Shown here in pieces: positions 54,763 to 62,228 of a stretch of DNA of 64,000 nt. Made by a program: the position numbers and the translations under genes. The DNA is taken from positions 1 to 64,000 of the IMG/VR virus record IMGVR_UViG_3300027847_002504; one strand, written 5' to 3'. Each line of letters opens with the position of its first letter. The stretch's first letter is position 1. The stretch comes from a virus. Below the pieces are notes generated by a model that was not told the DNA's origin, ran no database searches, and saw nothing but the letters and a program-made list of their open reading frames with translations.

Positions 54763-55254
54763 ATGATAATAAAAACTAAAAATGGCAACAAGGTGCTCGA
54801 AACAAGCAAAAAGGATTGGGTTTCTACGGCTAAGAGTCGAGGTTGGACTATAACAGCTGGGCCGGGCGATGTGCCAGTAAGGGATCGGCTTCAAGTCATG
54901 TATCCAAGGAAGAGGCTACAGATTGAAAATGCTTATAATGAAGCTCACGCTATATTGTCGGTGTTGAATCTCGATAGTAATGACGAAAAGAAAAATGCCG
55001 CCTATCTTGCGGTGAGAAAGTTTTTTGACTTGGTCAAAGGCATGGACTCAGGAATAGATGACACGATTAGTGCCTGGGACAGATATCTTAAGGAAAAATC
55101 AAAAAGTATTGGAATCAGTACCATGATGGGGGATGCAAAGGGTTGGTTGAAAGACGATCCTGGTTTTCAAAAGAGGGTTCGTCAAAGGGATGCTGACAAC
55201 CCGGCGCTGCAATCGTATAAGGACGAGCTACAATCTACACAGAATAATTCCTAA
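54763..55254 (+). CDS. Hypothetical helical protein
   Basis: 163 residues, mainly helical, no motif. Overlaps the convergent nucleotidyltransferase end by 20 bases. Confidence 0.55.
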   Translation: MIIKTKNGNKVLETSKKDWVSTAKSRGWTITAGPGDVPVRDRLQVMYPRKRLQIENAYNEAHAILSVLNLDSNDEKKNAAYLAVRKFFDLVKGMDSGIDDTISAWDRYLKEKSKSIGISTMMGDAKGWLKDDPGFQKRVRQRDADNPALQSYKDELQSTQNNS

Positions 55255-55678
55255 AATCTGATGAAGATCTGATCTTATCACCGAGGCCGTCTATTAACTC
55301 GATTCCGCCATCAGCACACACTTGGGTCTCTTCGAGCCCCTCAGAGGGCCTGTCTCCGCCATTGGCGAAGATCATTTTGTTGTCTGGGTACTGCTGTCGC
55401 AAGTAAGCGACTGTGTCCTTCACTGATTGCCCCTTATCAATGGAAAGGTGTGCGGAATCAACTATTCCCAATGAGCCAACAATTTTCAACCTATCGAACT
55501 GATCCATTAAAAATCCGCCGCTTTTAAGGAGAGCTTGATTGTTGTTGTTGACTATCGCTATTAAATAGTCGCCCCAGTGTTTTGCTAACTCAAGATACTC
55601 TATATGTCCTACATGTAGAGGGTCAAAATATCCGCTTGTGATTACGATTGTTCCTTTCGGATTTTCTGTTGATATCAT
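55235..55678 (-). CDS. Cytidylyltransferase-type nucleotidyltransferase (HldE C-terminal type)
   Basis: 147 residues. G-Y-F-D-P-L-H-V-G-H-I-E-Y-L carries the H-x-G-H nucleotide site; N-N-N-N-Q-A-L-L-K-S-G-G-F and A-N-G-G-D-R-P follow, as in heptose 1-phosphate adenylyltransferases (RfaE domain II). With the kinase at 45410 it could complete ADP-heptose synthesis apart from the phosphatase step, for which the HAD protein at 52141 is a candidate. Confidence 0.82.
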   Translation of the reverse strand: MISTENPKGTIVITSGYFDPLHVGHIEYLELAKHWGDYLIAIVNNNNQALLKSGGFLMDQFDRLKIVGSLGIVDSAHLSIDKGQSVKDTVAYLRQQYPDNKMIFANGGDRPSEGLEETQVCADGGIELIDGLGDKIRSSSDFRNYSV

Positions 55679-55696
55679 TGTTTGTATTCCTCGAAT

Positions 55697-56035
55697 CTAC
55701 CACGATCCAGTTAACGTTGCTCCTGCCTCTGCGTATTTCCTGAACATGAGTCTAAAATCATCATATTCAAAATCTTGCATCTCCCATTGCGGATCTGCAT
55801 GTTCTTTCGCCGCTTTGTATGAAGTCTCATCAAGAACTTCGGATATTCTGATTATTGCCTCATTGCTGATCTCATCTCGCCCTAATGATATATTGGTGAT
55901 TCCAAATACCATGTCGTGATAGCATTTTCCACCAAAGAAGACCATTTCGCCTTCACCTATTCCATTGTTTATTAGTCTTAACTCGTGATCGAATTTTACT
56001 CCCTTGTCAGATTTCCAATGGTTACTTAGACCCAT
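55697..56035 (-). CDS. Hypothetical protein
   Basis: 112 residues, no family recognised. Overlaps the next upstream gene by 14 bases, so it is in an operon with it. Confidence 0.5.
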   Translation of the reverse strand: MGLSNHWKSDKGVKFDHELRLINNGIGEGEMVFFGGKCYHDMVFGITNISLGRDEISNEAIIRISEVLDETSYKAAKEHADPQWEMQDFEYDDFRLMFRKYAEAGATLTGSW

Positions 56036-56234
56036 GATTAGTCTCCAAAATATACCTCTTTATGTACTCACTCAATTTTACAGGATCTATTATGGTGAAT
56101 CCTGTATGCATCAACTTGTTACAGTGGGCGAATCCGATTTCATATATCTGATATAGAGGGGAGTATAAAATCGTGTCCCCATTTTCTTTTTGGTAATATC
56201 TCCATTCTTCATCATATATGGTAATATTTTTCAT
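56022..56234 (-). CDS. Small hypothetical protein
   Basis: 70 residues, no motif. One base from the upstream zinc-ribbon gene. Confidence 0.5.
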   Translation of the reverse strand: MKNITIYDEEWRYYQKENGDTILYSPLYQIYEIGFAHCNKLMHTGFTIIDPVKLSEYIKRYILETNHGSK

Positions 56235-56235
56235 G

Positions 56236-56475
56236 TCATTCCCAATCTGGATCGTTAATGGCTTGGTCTATGATAAATCCAGCCAAAAACCTATCTGCTG
56301 TATCTGCATTTGGATTATGTCTATGGATCGCCGAGTCAAACATTACAGTGTAATTTTTGCACTTCTTAATGATAGCTTCCCTTTTGTCAAGTATCGAGCA
56401 CCCTTTGGCCGTCTTTTCTTTTCGATGTTTTGTTCCGCAGGTTTCACATACGAACACGCATTTTTCCTGAAACAT
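56236..56475 (-). CDS. Small zinc-binding protein
   Basis: 79 residues. C-E-T-C-G-T-K-H-R and a later C in K-G-C-S may form a zinc site. No other feature. Confidence 0.5.
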   Translation of the reverse strand: MFQEKCVFVCETCGTKHRKEKTAKGCSILDKREAIIKKCKNYTVMFDSAIHRHNPNADTADRFLAGFIIDQAINDPDWE

Positions 56476-56533
56476 CCTTCTTTAATTGAGAACAACTAAC
56501 TGTAAAAACCCTATCTGAGCTATACTCCCATCT

Positions 56534-57061
56534 CTACTTTGGTGCAAGTACAACGGGAACGGCTATGTCTATGTATAAGACCCCATTAGCTCTCACTTTT
56601 ATCACTTCTCCCAAAAACGGGATCAAATGCAAATTGTTAACATATTCATAATTCGTCAACAAGTCTATACTGTTGACGTAGGCTAAAGGAATTCCGAGTG
56701 TGGGTAAATCGGTAGTCCAAGTCCCATTTGTAATATCACAGAAAAACTCACAATCGTCCCCTATCTTTATAATAACAACCGCGTGTATAAAGTCGCCAAC
56801 AACATAGCCGACTTGTTCAATAAGGATCGTGTTTGCCTCAAATCCATTTTCTCTCAACTTGAGGGTGTATTTTGCAGATTTATTTGAACAATCGTACAAG
56901 TTTTCCACGTATGGTTCTCGATAAATTCTGTAAAAATCCTCAAGAAGTGGTGGGAGCATTGTTTCACAGGTGTATATTGGTGGTGCAGACTGTTTCCCCA
57001 CTGGTAAAGTTGCACATCCAGATAAGAACGCTGAAAATACTAATAACACCGGGAGCTTCAT
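56534..57061 (-). CDS. Lipoprotein with transglutaminase-like Cys-His-Asp order
   Basis: 175 residues. Signal peptide with lipobox L-S-G-C (Cys16), so it is attached to a membrane. The mature part has Y-D-C-S-N-K-S, F-I-H-A-V-V and F-C-D-I-T-N-G-T-W, the order of a Cys-His-Asp triad in bacterial transglutaminase-like peptidases. It could trim cell-wall peptides or shield against other phages. Activity is inferred. Confidence 0.6.
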   Translation of the reverse strand: MKLPVLLVFSAFLSGCATLPVGKQSAPPIYTCETMLPPLLEDFYRIYREPYVENLYDCSNKSAKYTLKLRENGFEANTILIEQVGYVVGDFIHAVVIIKIGDDCEFFCDITNGTWTTDLPTLGIPLAYVNSIDLLTNYEYVNNLHLIPFLGEVIKVRANGVLYIDIAVPVVLAPK

Positions 57062-57129
57062 GGTTCACCTCTTGTTGATTGTACGTTGGTTGATAATATA
57101 TGCTCGGTATTGGGAAAAGTCAAGCCCTT

Positions 57130-57528
57130 TTATACATATTTGTTAATATTATGTGCGCTTGAGCTATCTCTTATGCTATAAAACTCCTTAGCTAACCCGA
57201 TTTTTCTAACGGTTCCCACCACCGCTACCGTACTCCCGTCTATGTTGAAAATGTGTATGTGTGTATAGATTCCGAATTTTGCTATTTTGTATGCGAGATC
57301 TTTCAGTTTTAGATATGGTTTACCCACTTCAAATTTTGGTATTAAAATGTAATCATTATCATCGTTTCTTGCTATTACTGGGGTCTTAGTGTCTTTCAAA
57401 TAGATCACTGATTCGCCCTTGTTTTTTCTTATAATTATTAGCCTGTCACTTGGCCATTTTTCTTCAATCACTTCCGCTCCCGACACCCTATAATTTTTGG
57501 TCTTAGACCAAAATTTCCACCAACTCAT
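57130..57528 (-). CDS. Hypothetical protein with M-S-W-W-K start
   Basis: 132 residues, beta-rich after a Trp/Lys start (M-S-W-W-K-F-W-S-K) that looks like a distant form of the shared leader. No family recognised. GGGG lies before the ATG. Confidence 0.55.
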   Translation of the reverse strand: MSWWKFWSKTKNYRVSGAEVIEEKWPSDRLIIIRKNKGESVIYLKDTKTPVIARNDDNDYILIPKFEVGKPYLKLKDLAYKIAKFGIYTHIHIFNIDGSTVAVVGTVRKIGLAKEFYSIRDSSSAHNINKYV

Positions 57529-57613
57529 GCGCCCCCCTTTTTTTGAGTTATGATTATGTTATTCTATTTATTGTTATCTATTAGTTGTTCTTTATTGGTT
57601 ATGGTTTCACATT

Positions 57614-57700
57614 TACATCGGGAGGGATTCGAACCCCCAGTGGAGCCTTAGCTCTTCAGATTAAAAGTCTGATACCTTCAGCCAATTCGGTCACCGATGC
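57614..57700 (-). tRNA. Class II tRNA with UUU anticodon loop
   Basis: Acceptor GCATCGG/CCGATGT, D-stem ACC/GGT, anticodon stem TCAGA/TCTGA with loop CTTTTAA (UUU, read as Lys), long variable arm GAGC-TAAG-GCTC and a T-arm with TTCGAAT. Long variable arms belong to Leu, Ser and Tyr tRNAs, so the Lys-type anticodon is odd. CCA is not encoded. Confidence 0.8.
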
Positions 57701-57730
57701 AAATTCTCTACGTTTTTGGTTCTACATAAT

Positions 57731-58108
57731 TGGTGTCGATGGTCGGACTTGAATCGACGTGGTATGAACGGTACTGTTAGGTCACGGGCATCAATAAGGC
57801 AGGTTACTTATACCCACCTGGTTCCACTCTTCGCTTTTCCAGGTCGCCTTAGAAGCTCATTTACAACCTTTATACCAAAAGACGTATACCGGGAACGCCA
57901 CAACGCAGCTATATTACCGAGATATATCTTCTCATACTCCCGTTAGGGACTTCATTTCCGTGTTTACGATGGCTATTCCTCTCGCCTACATCGACGTAAA
58001 ATGGCGACGTGTTTTTAACAAGGATTCGCTCTCGTAAGAGCTATTGAGGATTCCTCAACGCCCGTCCTTGGGAAGTTGGCATTCAACTGGCTCCCTAATC
58101 CAGATTAA
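57731..58108 (-). ncRNA. Structured RNA with tRNA-like 3' end; possible intron-containing tRNA
   Basis: The 3' end has TTCAAGT in a T-arm-like hairpin and CATCGAC plus encoded ACCA (57734-57731). The complementary GTCGATG is at 57995-57989, followed by TA and a D-arm-like hairpin, so a tRNA split by an intron of about 190 bases is possible; I could not place the anticodon arm safely. Further 5' are perfect hairpins, for example GCTCT-TACG-AGAGC. No protein gene is seen. Confidence 0.5.
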
Positions 58109-58302
58109 TCGTTATTGGTACCCCTGCCAGGATTCGAACCCGGACGCGATTGCTTCGAAGGCAACTGTTCTTCCGATTGAACTACAGGGGCGTCTTTTGA
58201 AATTTTTTCTGACCCTCTCGTGTGCCTTGGGTCATATGGGCAGTTAAAGCATCCGCTGCCACAACATTTTTCTAAATCTAACAGGAACTCTCTACTTAGC
58301 AT
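58105..58302 (-). CDS. Small Cys-rich protein running into tRNA-Arg
   Basis: N-terminal 30 residues contain C-C-G-S-G-C-F-N-C-P-Y, a small zinc- or iron-type motif known in oxidoreductase-like and DUF5522-type proteins. The frame then passes through the tRNA-Arg gene, so the true end is probably earlier and hidden by an indel in the A6 run at about 58198-58203. Confidence 0.5.
   Translation of the reverse strand: MLSREFLLDLEKCCGSGCFNCPYDPRHTRGSEKISKDAPVVQSEEQLPSKQSRPGSNPGRGTNND
58116..58191 (-). tRNA. tRNA-Arg(UCG), anticodon stem one base short
   Basis: Acceptor GCCCCTG/CAGGGGT, D-arm GTTC/GAAC, T-arm CCGGG-TTCGAAT-CCTGG, encoded CCA. The anticodon arm reads TTGCC-TTCGAA-GGCAA, a 6-base loop; one more C gives a normal loop CTTCGAA with anticodon UCG. 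Probably a one-base error. Confidence 0.8.
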
Positions 58303-58308
58303 TAGTCT

Positions 58309-58701
58309 TTAGCCCCTGTCTGGTTTAGAAAGATCAAGTTCTATGTTTCCGCCAAACACGCCAAGTTCTGAGCCCTTTCTAAGTATGTAAATATTACGAC
58401 AGCTACGCATAGCCAATTCGTTAATTATTACTGGCATATTTATTTTATGACAATAGTATGTTGGGACAGTAAACCCTCCTGAGTCGTCTACTATTCCCAT
58501 TTTAACACCGCCACTTCTGTCCGCGCAATAAATATCCCCACGGACTCCCTGTTCTGAGAATCCCAGTCTGAAAGAAGATCCGTTTGGCCACTCGTATTCT
58601 GTGACTATGCTATCAAGAGTCTCAGATTTTCTTATAAATAGGATATCTGGCCCGCCGTTAGGTCCAATCATTCCTTGTAATTCTTTTTCATCTTCGACCA
58701 T
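58309..58701 (-). CDS. Hypothetical protein
   Basis: 130 residues, beta-rich, one Cys pair; no family recognised. Ends 6 bases before the Cys-rich gene. Confidence 0.5.
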   Translation of the reverse strand: MVEDEKELQGMIGPNGGPDILFIRKSETLDSIVTEYEWPNGSSFRLGFSEQGVRGDIYCADRSGGVKMGIVDDSGGFTVPTYYCHKINMPVIINELAMRSCRNIYILRKGSELGVFGGNIELDLSKPDRG

Positions 58702-58703
58702 AA

Positions 58704-59216
58704 TTATTCAGTGACTTTTTTGGTAAAATCTTTAATGCTTTCCTTTTCGGTAAGAGCCTGTATTTTCGGATTTGTAAGAAGCTCCAATAGATTAAAATCT
58801 TGGATATGTTTTATTACTTCTGGGTCTGATATAACATCAAGAAAATCTTTATCAGTGGCGAACCTAAGAATGATTTCATTGATCAAGTCTGGGTCTGAAA
58901 GCATCATTTGTTGTAGATCACTGATTGTTTTTTTCCCCTCGCTTTTCTTCTTTACAACCCGTTCCTTATATTCAATAATTTTCGCCTCGTCTTTTTCTAT
59001 GATTATTTCACCGGCAGATTCGGATTTGATAATGTATTTCCCATCTTTGTCTTCTATAGTTCCGATTATCTTAGTGCCATCGAGAAGCTCAATTGTTGCT
59101 TTTTTTGGAACCAGGTGCTCTGGAGTGTATGTTCTGACTTCGGCCTGCATCCTTGGTTCAAATGAGAATGCCTCCATGGTCATTAGTATAAACAGGATTA
59201 ATGAACTCTTTTTCAT
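58704..59216 (-). CDS. Exported hypothetical protein
   Basis: 170 residues. M-K-K-S-S-L-I-L-F-I-L-M-T-M signal peptide, then a small beta domain (I-E-L-L-D-G-T-K-I-I-G-T-I) and a helical C-terminus. ATG at 59216 follows GGGAAGGG and overlaps the upstream stop. Confidence 0.6.
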   Translation of the reverse strand: MKKSSLILFILMTMEAFSFEPRMQAEVRTYTPEHLVPKKATIELLDGTKIIGTIEDKDGKYIIKSESAGEIIIEKDEAKIIEYKERVVKKKSEGKKTISDLQQMMLSDPDLINEIILRFATDKDFLDVISDPEVIKHIQDFNLLELLTNPKIQALTEKESIKDFTKKVTE

Positions 59217-59613
59217 TCCCTTCCCCCAAATATAGACCATGGTGTTATTTCTTTTTCTGATCCCATGATTCCGACCTGGCCTCCAGACTTTACAACACTG
59301 ATGTTTTTCACTCCAGTCATTACAAGTTTTATTATCGCGTTATTTATGGCGTTTTTATCTATGGTATGGTAACTTGGTACTAAGACCTCTACGCCGAATT
59401 GGACATCGTTATATAAAAATTTTTTTCGATATTCATACCTATACCTGCTGTTTGTTCTTTTTACCTGTTCTATAAAATTGAAAATGCTCTGGCCCCTATT
59501 AAACTATAGATGTCATTACAAACTAATTTCATGTTCGCTTTATACTTTCTCGGAGGTCCGTATGCGATTCCTTCAAAATAATCTTTGATAAACAAGATTG
59601 GTGAGAGGATCAT
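59213..59613 (-). CDS. Hypothetical protein, one frameshift
   Basis: Adding one G to the GGGG near 59499 gives a frame from ATG 59613 to TGA 59213-59215 (about 133 residues, S-L-I-G-G-Q-S-I-F-N-F at the joint). It starts 17 bases after the tRNA-Arg(CCU) 3' end without a clear RBS. Function unknown. Confidence 0.5.
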
Positions 59614-59626
59614 ATTTGGACTATAT

Positions 59627-59700
59627 TGGTACTCCCGGCAGGACTTGAACCCGCAACATCTCTTTAGGAAAGAGAAATGATTCCTTTTCACCACAAGAGC
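59627..59700 (-). tRNA. tRNA-Arg(CCU)
   Basis: Acceptor GCTCTTG/CGGGAGT, anticodon stem TCTCT/AGAGA with loop TTCCTAA (CCU, reads AGG), T-arm GCGGG-TTCAAGT-CCTGC, encoded CCA. Complete. Confidence 0.88.
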
Positions 59701-59705
59701 ATATA

Positions 59706-60188
59706 TTATTGACCAACGATTGCTAATTCTTCATAAATAAAGCCGTTTGGCGGGCCGATCATTGTTGGACCCAACCTTCTAATCATAGTTACATAATCAC
59801 AACCAAGCTCTTTGAGAACATTGCAGGCCAAGGTCCTTCTTGCGTCAAGATGACATGACATAAGAAATATCTCCATCTCTTTGTAAGTAGACTCGTTTCC
59901 CTCACCGTTTGTGTCTATGGGCCTTCTTTTGGAGATCACCTCATAAACTGGCATTAGCTTACTTTTGCACGTGTTCCGGTCTAACTTTACTACGCAATCA
60001 TGAAATACCGCGTATTTCATCTCTTTTTCAAATGTGGGTAGCTGGCCAACCAATAAATGAACATCCTGTATCCATGGGATTTCTTTACCATTATATTCCA
60101 TTTGGTTAACGTTCCCTATTATTTCACCATAGTCTCCAGGACACGGACTTAGTTTGTGAGGCTCAATTTCCCATTTCATATCTTCCAT
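59706..60188 (-). CDS. Hypothetical protein
   Basis: 160 residues, no family recognised. ATG 60188 has GAGGGAAG upstream. Confidence 0.5.
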   Translation of the reverse strand: MEDMKWEIEPHKLSPCPGDYGEIIGNVNQMEYNGKEIPWIQDVHLLVGQLPTFEKEMKYAVFHDCVVKLDRNTCKSKLMPVYEVISKRRPIDTNGEGNESTYKEMEIFLMSCHLDARRTLACNVLKELGCDYVTMIRRLGPTMIGPPNGFIYEELAIVGQ

Positions 60189-60205
60189 ACTTCCCTCTCG
60201 TTGTA

Positions 60206-60466
60206 TTATTCGGACTCTTTGCACTCCGCCATGTCGTACAATATTAAACTTTCTAACGCTACGATGATCTCTTCTTGAGTTATTTCTGGCTCTTTATGAG
60301 CTTTTCTATAGAGCCCAATGTCTTTTGATAAATTATCAATTGATGTCCACTTGTCGCTCCTTAGCGCCAGAGCAATAAATTCAATATTCTTTTTGTTAAA
60401 AATTTCCCATTGGCCATTGCTCAACTCTTTGTTAGAAATTTCCATTGTTCTTCTATAAATTGTCAT
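60206..60466 (-). CDS. Small hypothetical protein
   Basis: 86 residues, helical, possibly a winged-helix-like fold (D-K-W-T-S-I-D-N-L-S-K-D), but too weak to name. Confidence 0.5.
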   Translation of the reverse strand: MTIYRRTMEISNKELSNGQWEIFNKKNIEFIALALRSDKWTSIDNLSKDIGLYRKAHKEPEITQEEIIVALESLILYDMAECKESE

Positions 60467-60486
60467 AATGTCTTCCTGGTTACGAG

Positions 60487-60672
60487 TTATAATATTGCAC
60501 CGTAATATTCATCCCATTGCTCTTTCCAATAAGCGTCCGCTTCTTCTTGACATGATGGGCAATAAATTGCCATATTGTCTGGATTTGCATATGCGGTGCG
60601 TTGTCTGTTGTTTGACGCACCTTCAGCTTTGCACCTTGAACACTTTAGATCTCCATTAGGGCAACCTTCCAT
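60487..60672 (-). CDS. Small zinc-ribbon protein
   Basis: 61 residues with C-S-R-C and C-P-S-C about 32 residues apart, a typical zinc ribbon, and an acidic aromatic end. Confidence 0.6.
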   Translation of the reverse strand: MEGCPNGDLKCSRCKAEGASNNRQRTAYANPDNMAIYCPSCQEEADAYWKEQWDEYYGAIL

Positions 60673-60745
60673 GTCTCTTATCGCCGCAGCCAAATGGGGG
60701 ACACGGGCTTCTATGAGATTTTTACTAAGTTCTCCTTCAAGAGCG

Positions 60746-60879
60746 CTAATTATAACCCCTTTCTATAGTCTCGCCCTTTTTAATAGCGATTTCCCTTGTC
60801 ACTCCATGCAATCTTATCTTCATGTATGAATAAAAGTTCTGGGCAACGTGATGGCCATTCCCGCCAACTTTGCAACCAT
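60746..60879 (-). CDS. Tiny protein, one frameshift
   Basis: Adding one A to an AAA near 60868 gives a 44-residue frame (G-G-N-G-H-H-V-A-Q-N-F-Y) from ATG 60879 to TAG 60746-60748. A TATAGT lies just upstream. Weak but coding-like. Confidence 0.4.
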
Positions 60880-60956
60880 ACTATAAGATCGATTCAAAGA
60901 TACAGCAAGATGCTTCGTAAAAAAACGGTGGCGTTGTGGTCGTCCTCGAAAAAGTA

Positions 60957-61121
60957 CTAACCTCTTGATATGCCGCCATGATGATGGCTGTCATTCATAC
61001 GATTCAATAAGATTGAAGTCAAGAAGATGTCTGAGACGTAATCTCTATATCTACCTCTCAATTCTTCCTCGACAAATTTCCCAATCTCTTGTTTGATCAA
61101 CACTTCGATGTAATGATTCAT
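60957..61121 (-). CDS. Small hypothetical protein (54 residues)
   Basis: AAGGAAAA RBS, helical charged product ending D-S-H-H-H-G-G. Not recognised. Confidence 0.5.
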   Translation of the reverse strand: MNHYIEVLIKQEIGKFVEEELRGRYRDYVSDIFLTSILLNRMNDSHHHGGISRG

Positions 61122-61191
61122 GATTTTTCCTTAAGCAGGTTATGAGATAACATAGCACTGTTATCGTTGTTTTCAAGTCGTTGTGGGAAAT

Positions 61192-61259
61192 TGGTGGCGG
61201 AACCGCCCCCCAACCTCTTGCGTATGAAACAAGTGCTCTTCCAGTTGAGCTATCCCGCC
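61192..61259 (-). tRNA. tRNA with CAU anticodon lacking most of the T-arm
   Basis: Acceptor GGCGGGA/TTCCGCC, D-arm GCTC/GAGC, anticodon stem CTTGT/GCAAG with loop TTCATAC (CAU: Met or Ile after lysidine), encoded CCA. Only 14 bases separate the anticodon stem from the acceptor 3' strand (normally about 22), and no T-loop is seen. Confidence 0.65.
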
Positions 61260-61546
61260 GTATTTTTCTTGTCATGTCTTATTCTTAAGGATTCAATTTC
61301 TCTAACAATATCTGATAAATATTCGAAATTGGACCTTCTACATAGTACGGAAGACCTTTTCCTAATTTCTCTTTCGTCGATAGAGTAGTCCCTTCTAAGG
61401 ATGGATTGTAGCATTATTATTTGCGTAATCAGGAAGTCCGCCTCAACGATCTTCCCCTCTCTCCCTATCACGTCCTGAAGTTCATCTTCTTCATCTATGT
61501 TTTCAATCCCAAGACTTTTCTGTAAATCTTTTTCGTCAGCATCCAT
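61250..61546 (-). CDS. Small helical protein ending inside a tRNA gene
   Basis: 98 residues, acidic N-terminus. Its stop (TAG, 61250-61252) lies in the first 10 bases of the CAU tRNA, so gene and tRNA overlap on the same strand. Confidence 0.55.
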   Translation of the reverse strand: MDADEKDLQKSLGIENIDEEDELQDVIGREGKIVEADFLITQIIMLQSILRRDYSIDEREIRKRSSVLCRRSNFEYLSDIVREIESLRIRHDKKNTAG

Positions 61547-61610
61547 TTTATAGCCTCCATAGGCTATTTCTTTAGATTTTAACTAAGATCCTTTTAACTA
61601 CTTATTGATA

Positions 61611-61733
61611 TCAAGTTGTTAACGCCCTTTCTTGCCTCGCGAACTCTTCTTCCGCCCATAGCTTTAGCTTTTTCTTATCATCTGGGTCAAAGGCTGTGGA
61701 ATTCTTGCTTATAAATTCTGCGAGACCTTCCAT
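61611..61733 (-). CDS. Tiny protein overlapping the 61687 gene
   Basis: 40 residues, helical, K-K-K-L-K-L-W-A-E-E-E. It overlaps the end of the next upstream gene in another frame; the two could be one gene with an indel. Confidence 0.4.
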   Translation of the reverse strand: MEGLAEFISKNSTAFDPDDKKKLKLWAEEEFARQERALTT

Positions 61734-61806
61734 AGTGTGGATTATCTTTCTTGAAAAATTCCTGGTCTTTTAGTTTTGTAATTTTACATTCGTGATGTTT
61801 ACCCAT
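61687..61806 (-). CDS. Tiny basic protein
   Basis: 39 residues, M-G-K-H-H-E-C-K start, basic. AGAAGGT RBS region. Not recognised. Confidence 0.4.
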   Translation of the reverse strand: MGKHHECKITKLKDQEFFKKDNPHYGRSRRIYKQEFHSL

Positions 61807-61836
61807 AATATGACCTTCTATTAATATTTTTAAGTT

Positions 61837-61916
61837 TGGTGAACACAGTTGGATTCGAACCAACGATCTCTTGCATGTGTCATACAAGCGCTTTAGCCAG
61901 ACTAAGCTATGCGTCC
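61837..61916 (-). tRNA. tRNA-Val(GAC)-like with enlarged anticodon loop
   Basis: Acceptor GGACGCA/TGTGTTC, D-arm GCTT/AAGC, T-arm GTTGG-TTCGAAT-CCAAC, encoded CCA. The anticodon arm CTTGT/GCAAG encloses 9 bases, ATGACACAT, where 7 are normal; GAC lies at the expected place. Two extra bases make the identity uncertain. Confidence 0.7.
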
Positions 61917-61960
61917 ATGTGATGTATAATATATTTTAACCTAACCACAGGAGTTTGATT

Positions 61961-62227
61961 ATGAGTAAAAGATTATTTGTCGTTACTGTTGGCTCTCAAA
62001 ATTCACCCGCTTCCGTCCAAGACCTTGAGTCAGAAAAGGCCAGAGTCGAAAAGCAATTAGGTGCCGCCCAGGCTGCCACTGCTGTAATTACCGTTCCGCA
62101 TGGGAACGAGGCTTACGAGATTGGCCGTATTTACAAAGACGGTTTCTCTTTCGAGCAAATCTTTAAGTCTTTTGAATCAGGCTTGATCACTGACGAGAGA
62201 GCAAAAGAGATGCTCGGCCTTGAGTAA
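61961..62227 (+). CDS. Small hypothetical protein
   Basis: 88 residues, a beta start and helical middle. AGGAG RBS and a TATAAT (61925-61930) upstream. Its stop is 1 base before the Lys tRNA on the other strand. Confidence 0.55.
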   Translation: MSKRLFVVTVGSQNSPASVQDLESEKARVEKQLGAAQAATAVITVPHGNEAYEIGRIYKDGFSFEQIFKSFESGLITDERAKEMLGLE

Positions 62228-62228
62228 T

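Noticed and set aside
57731-57995. Group I intron in a tRNA anticodon loop
   Set aside because: Exon ends and acceptor pairing fit, but I found no convincing P7 core or anticodon stem, so it is reported only as a structured RNA.
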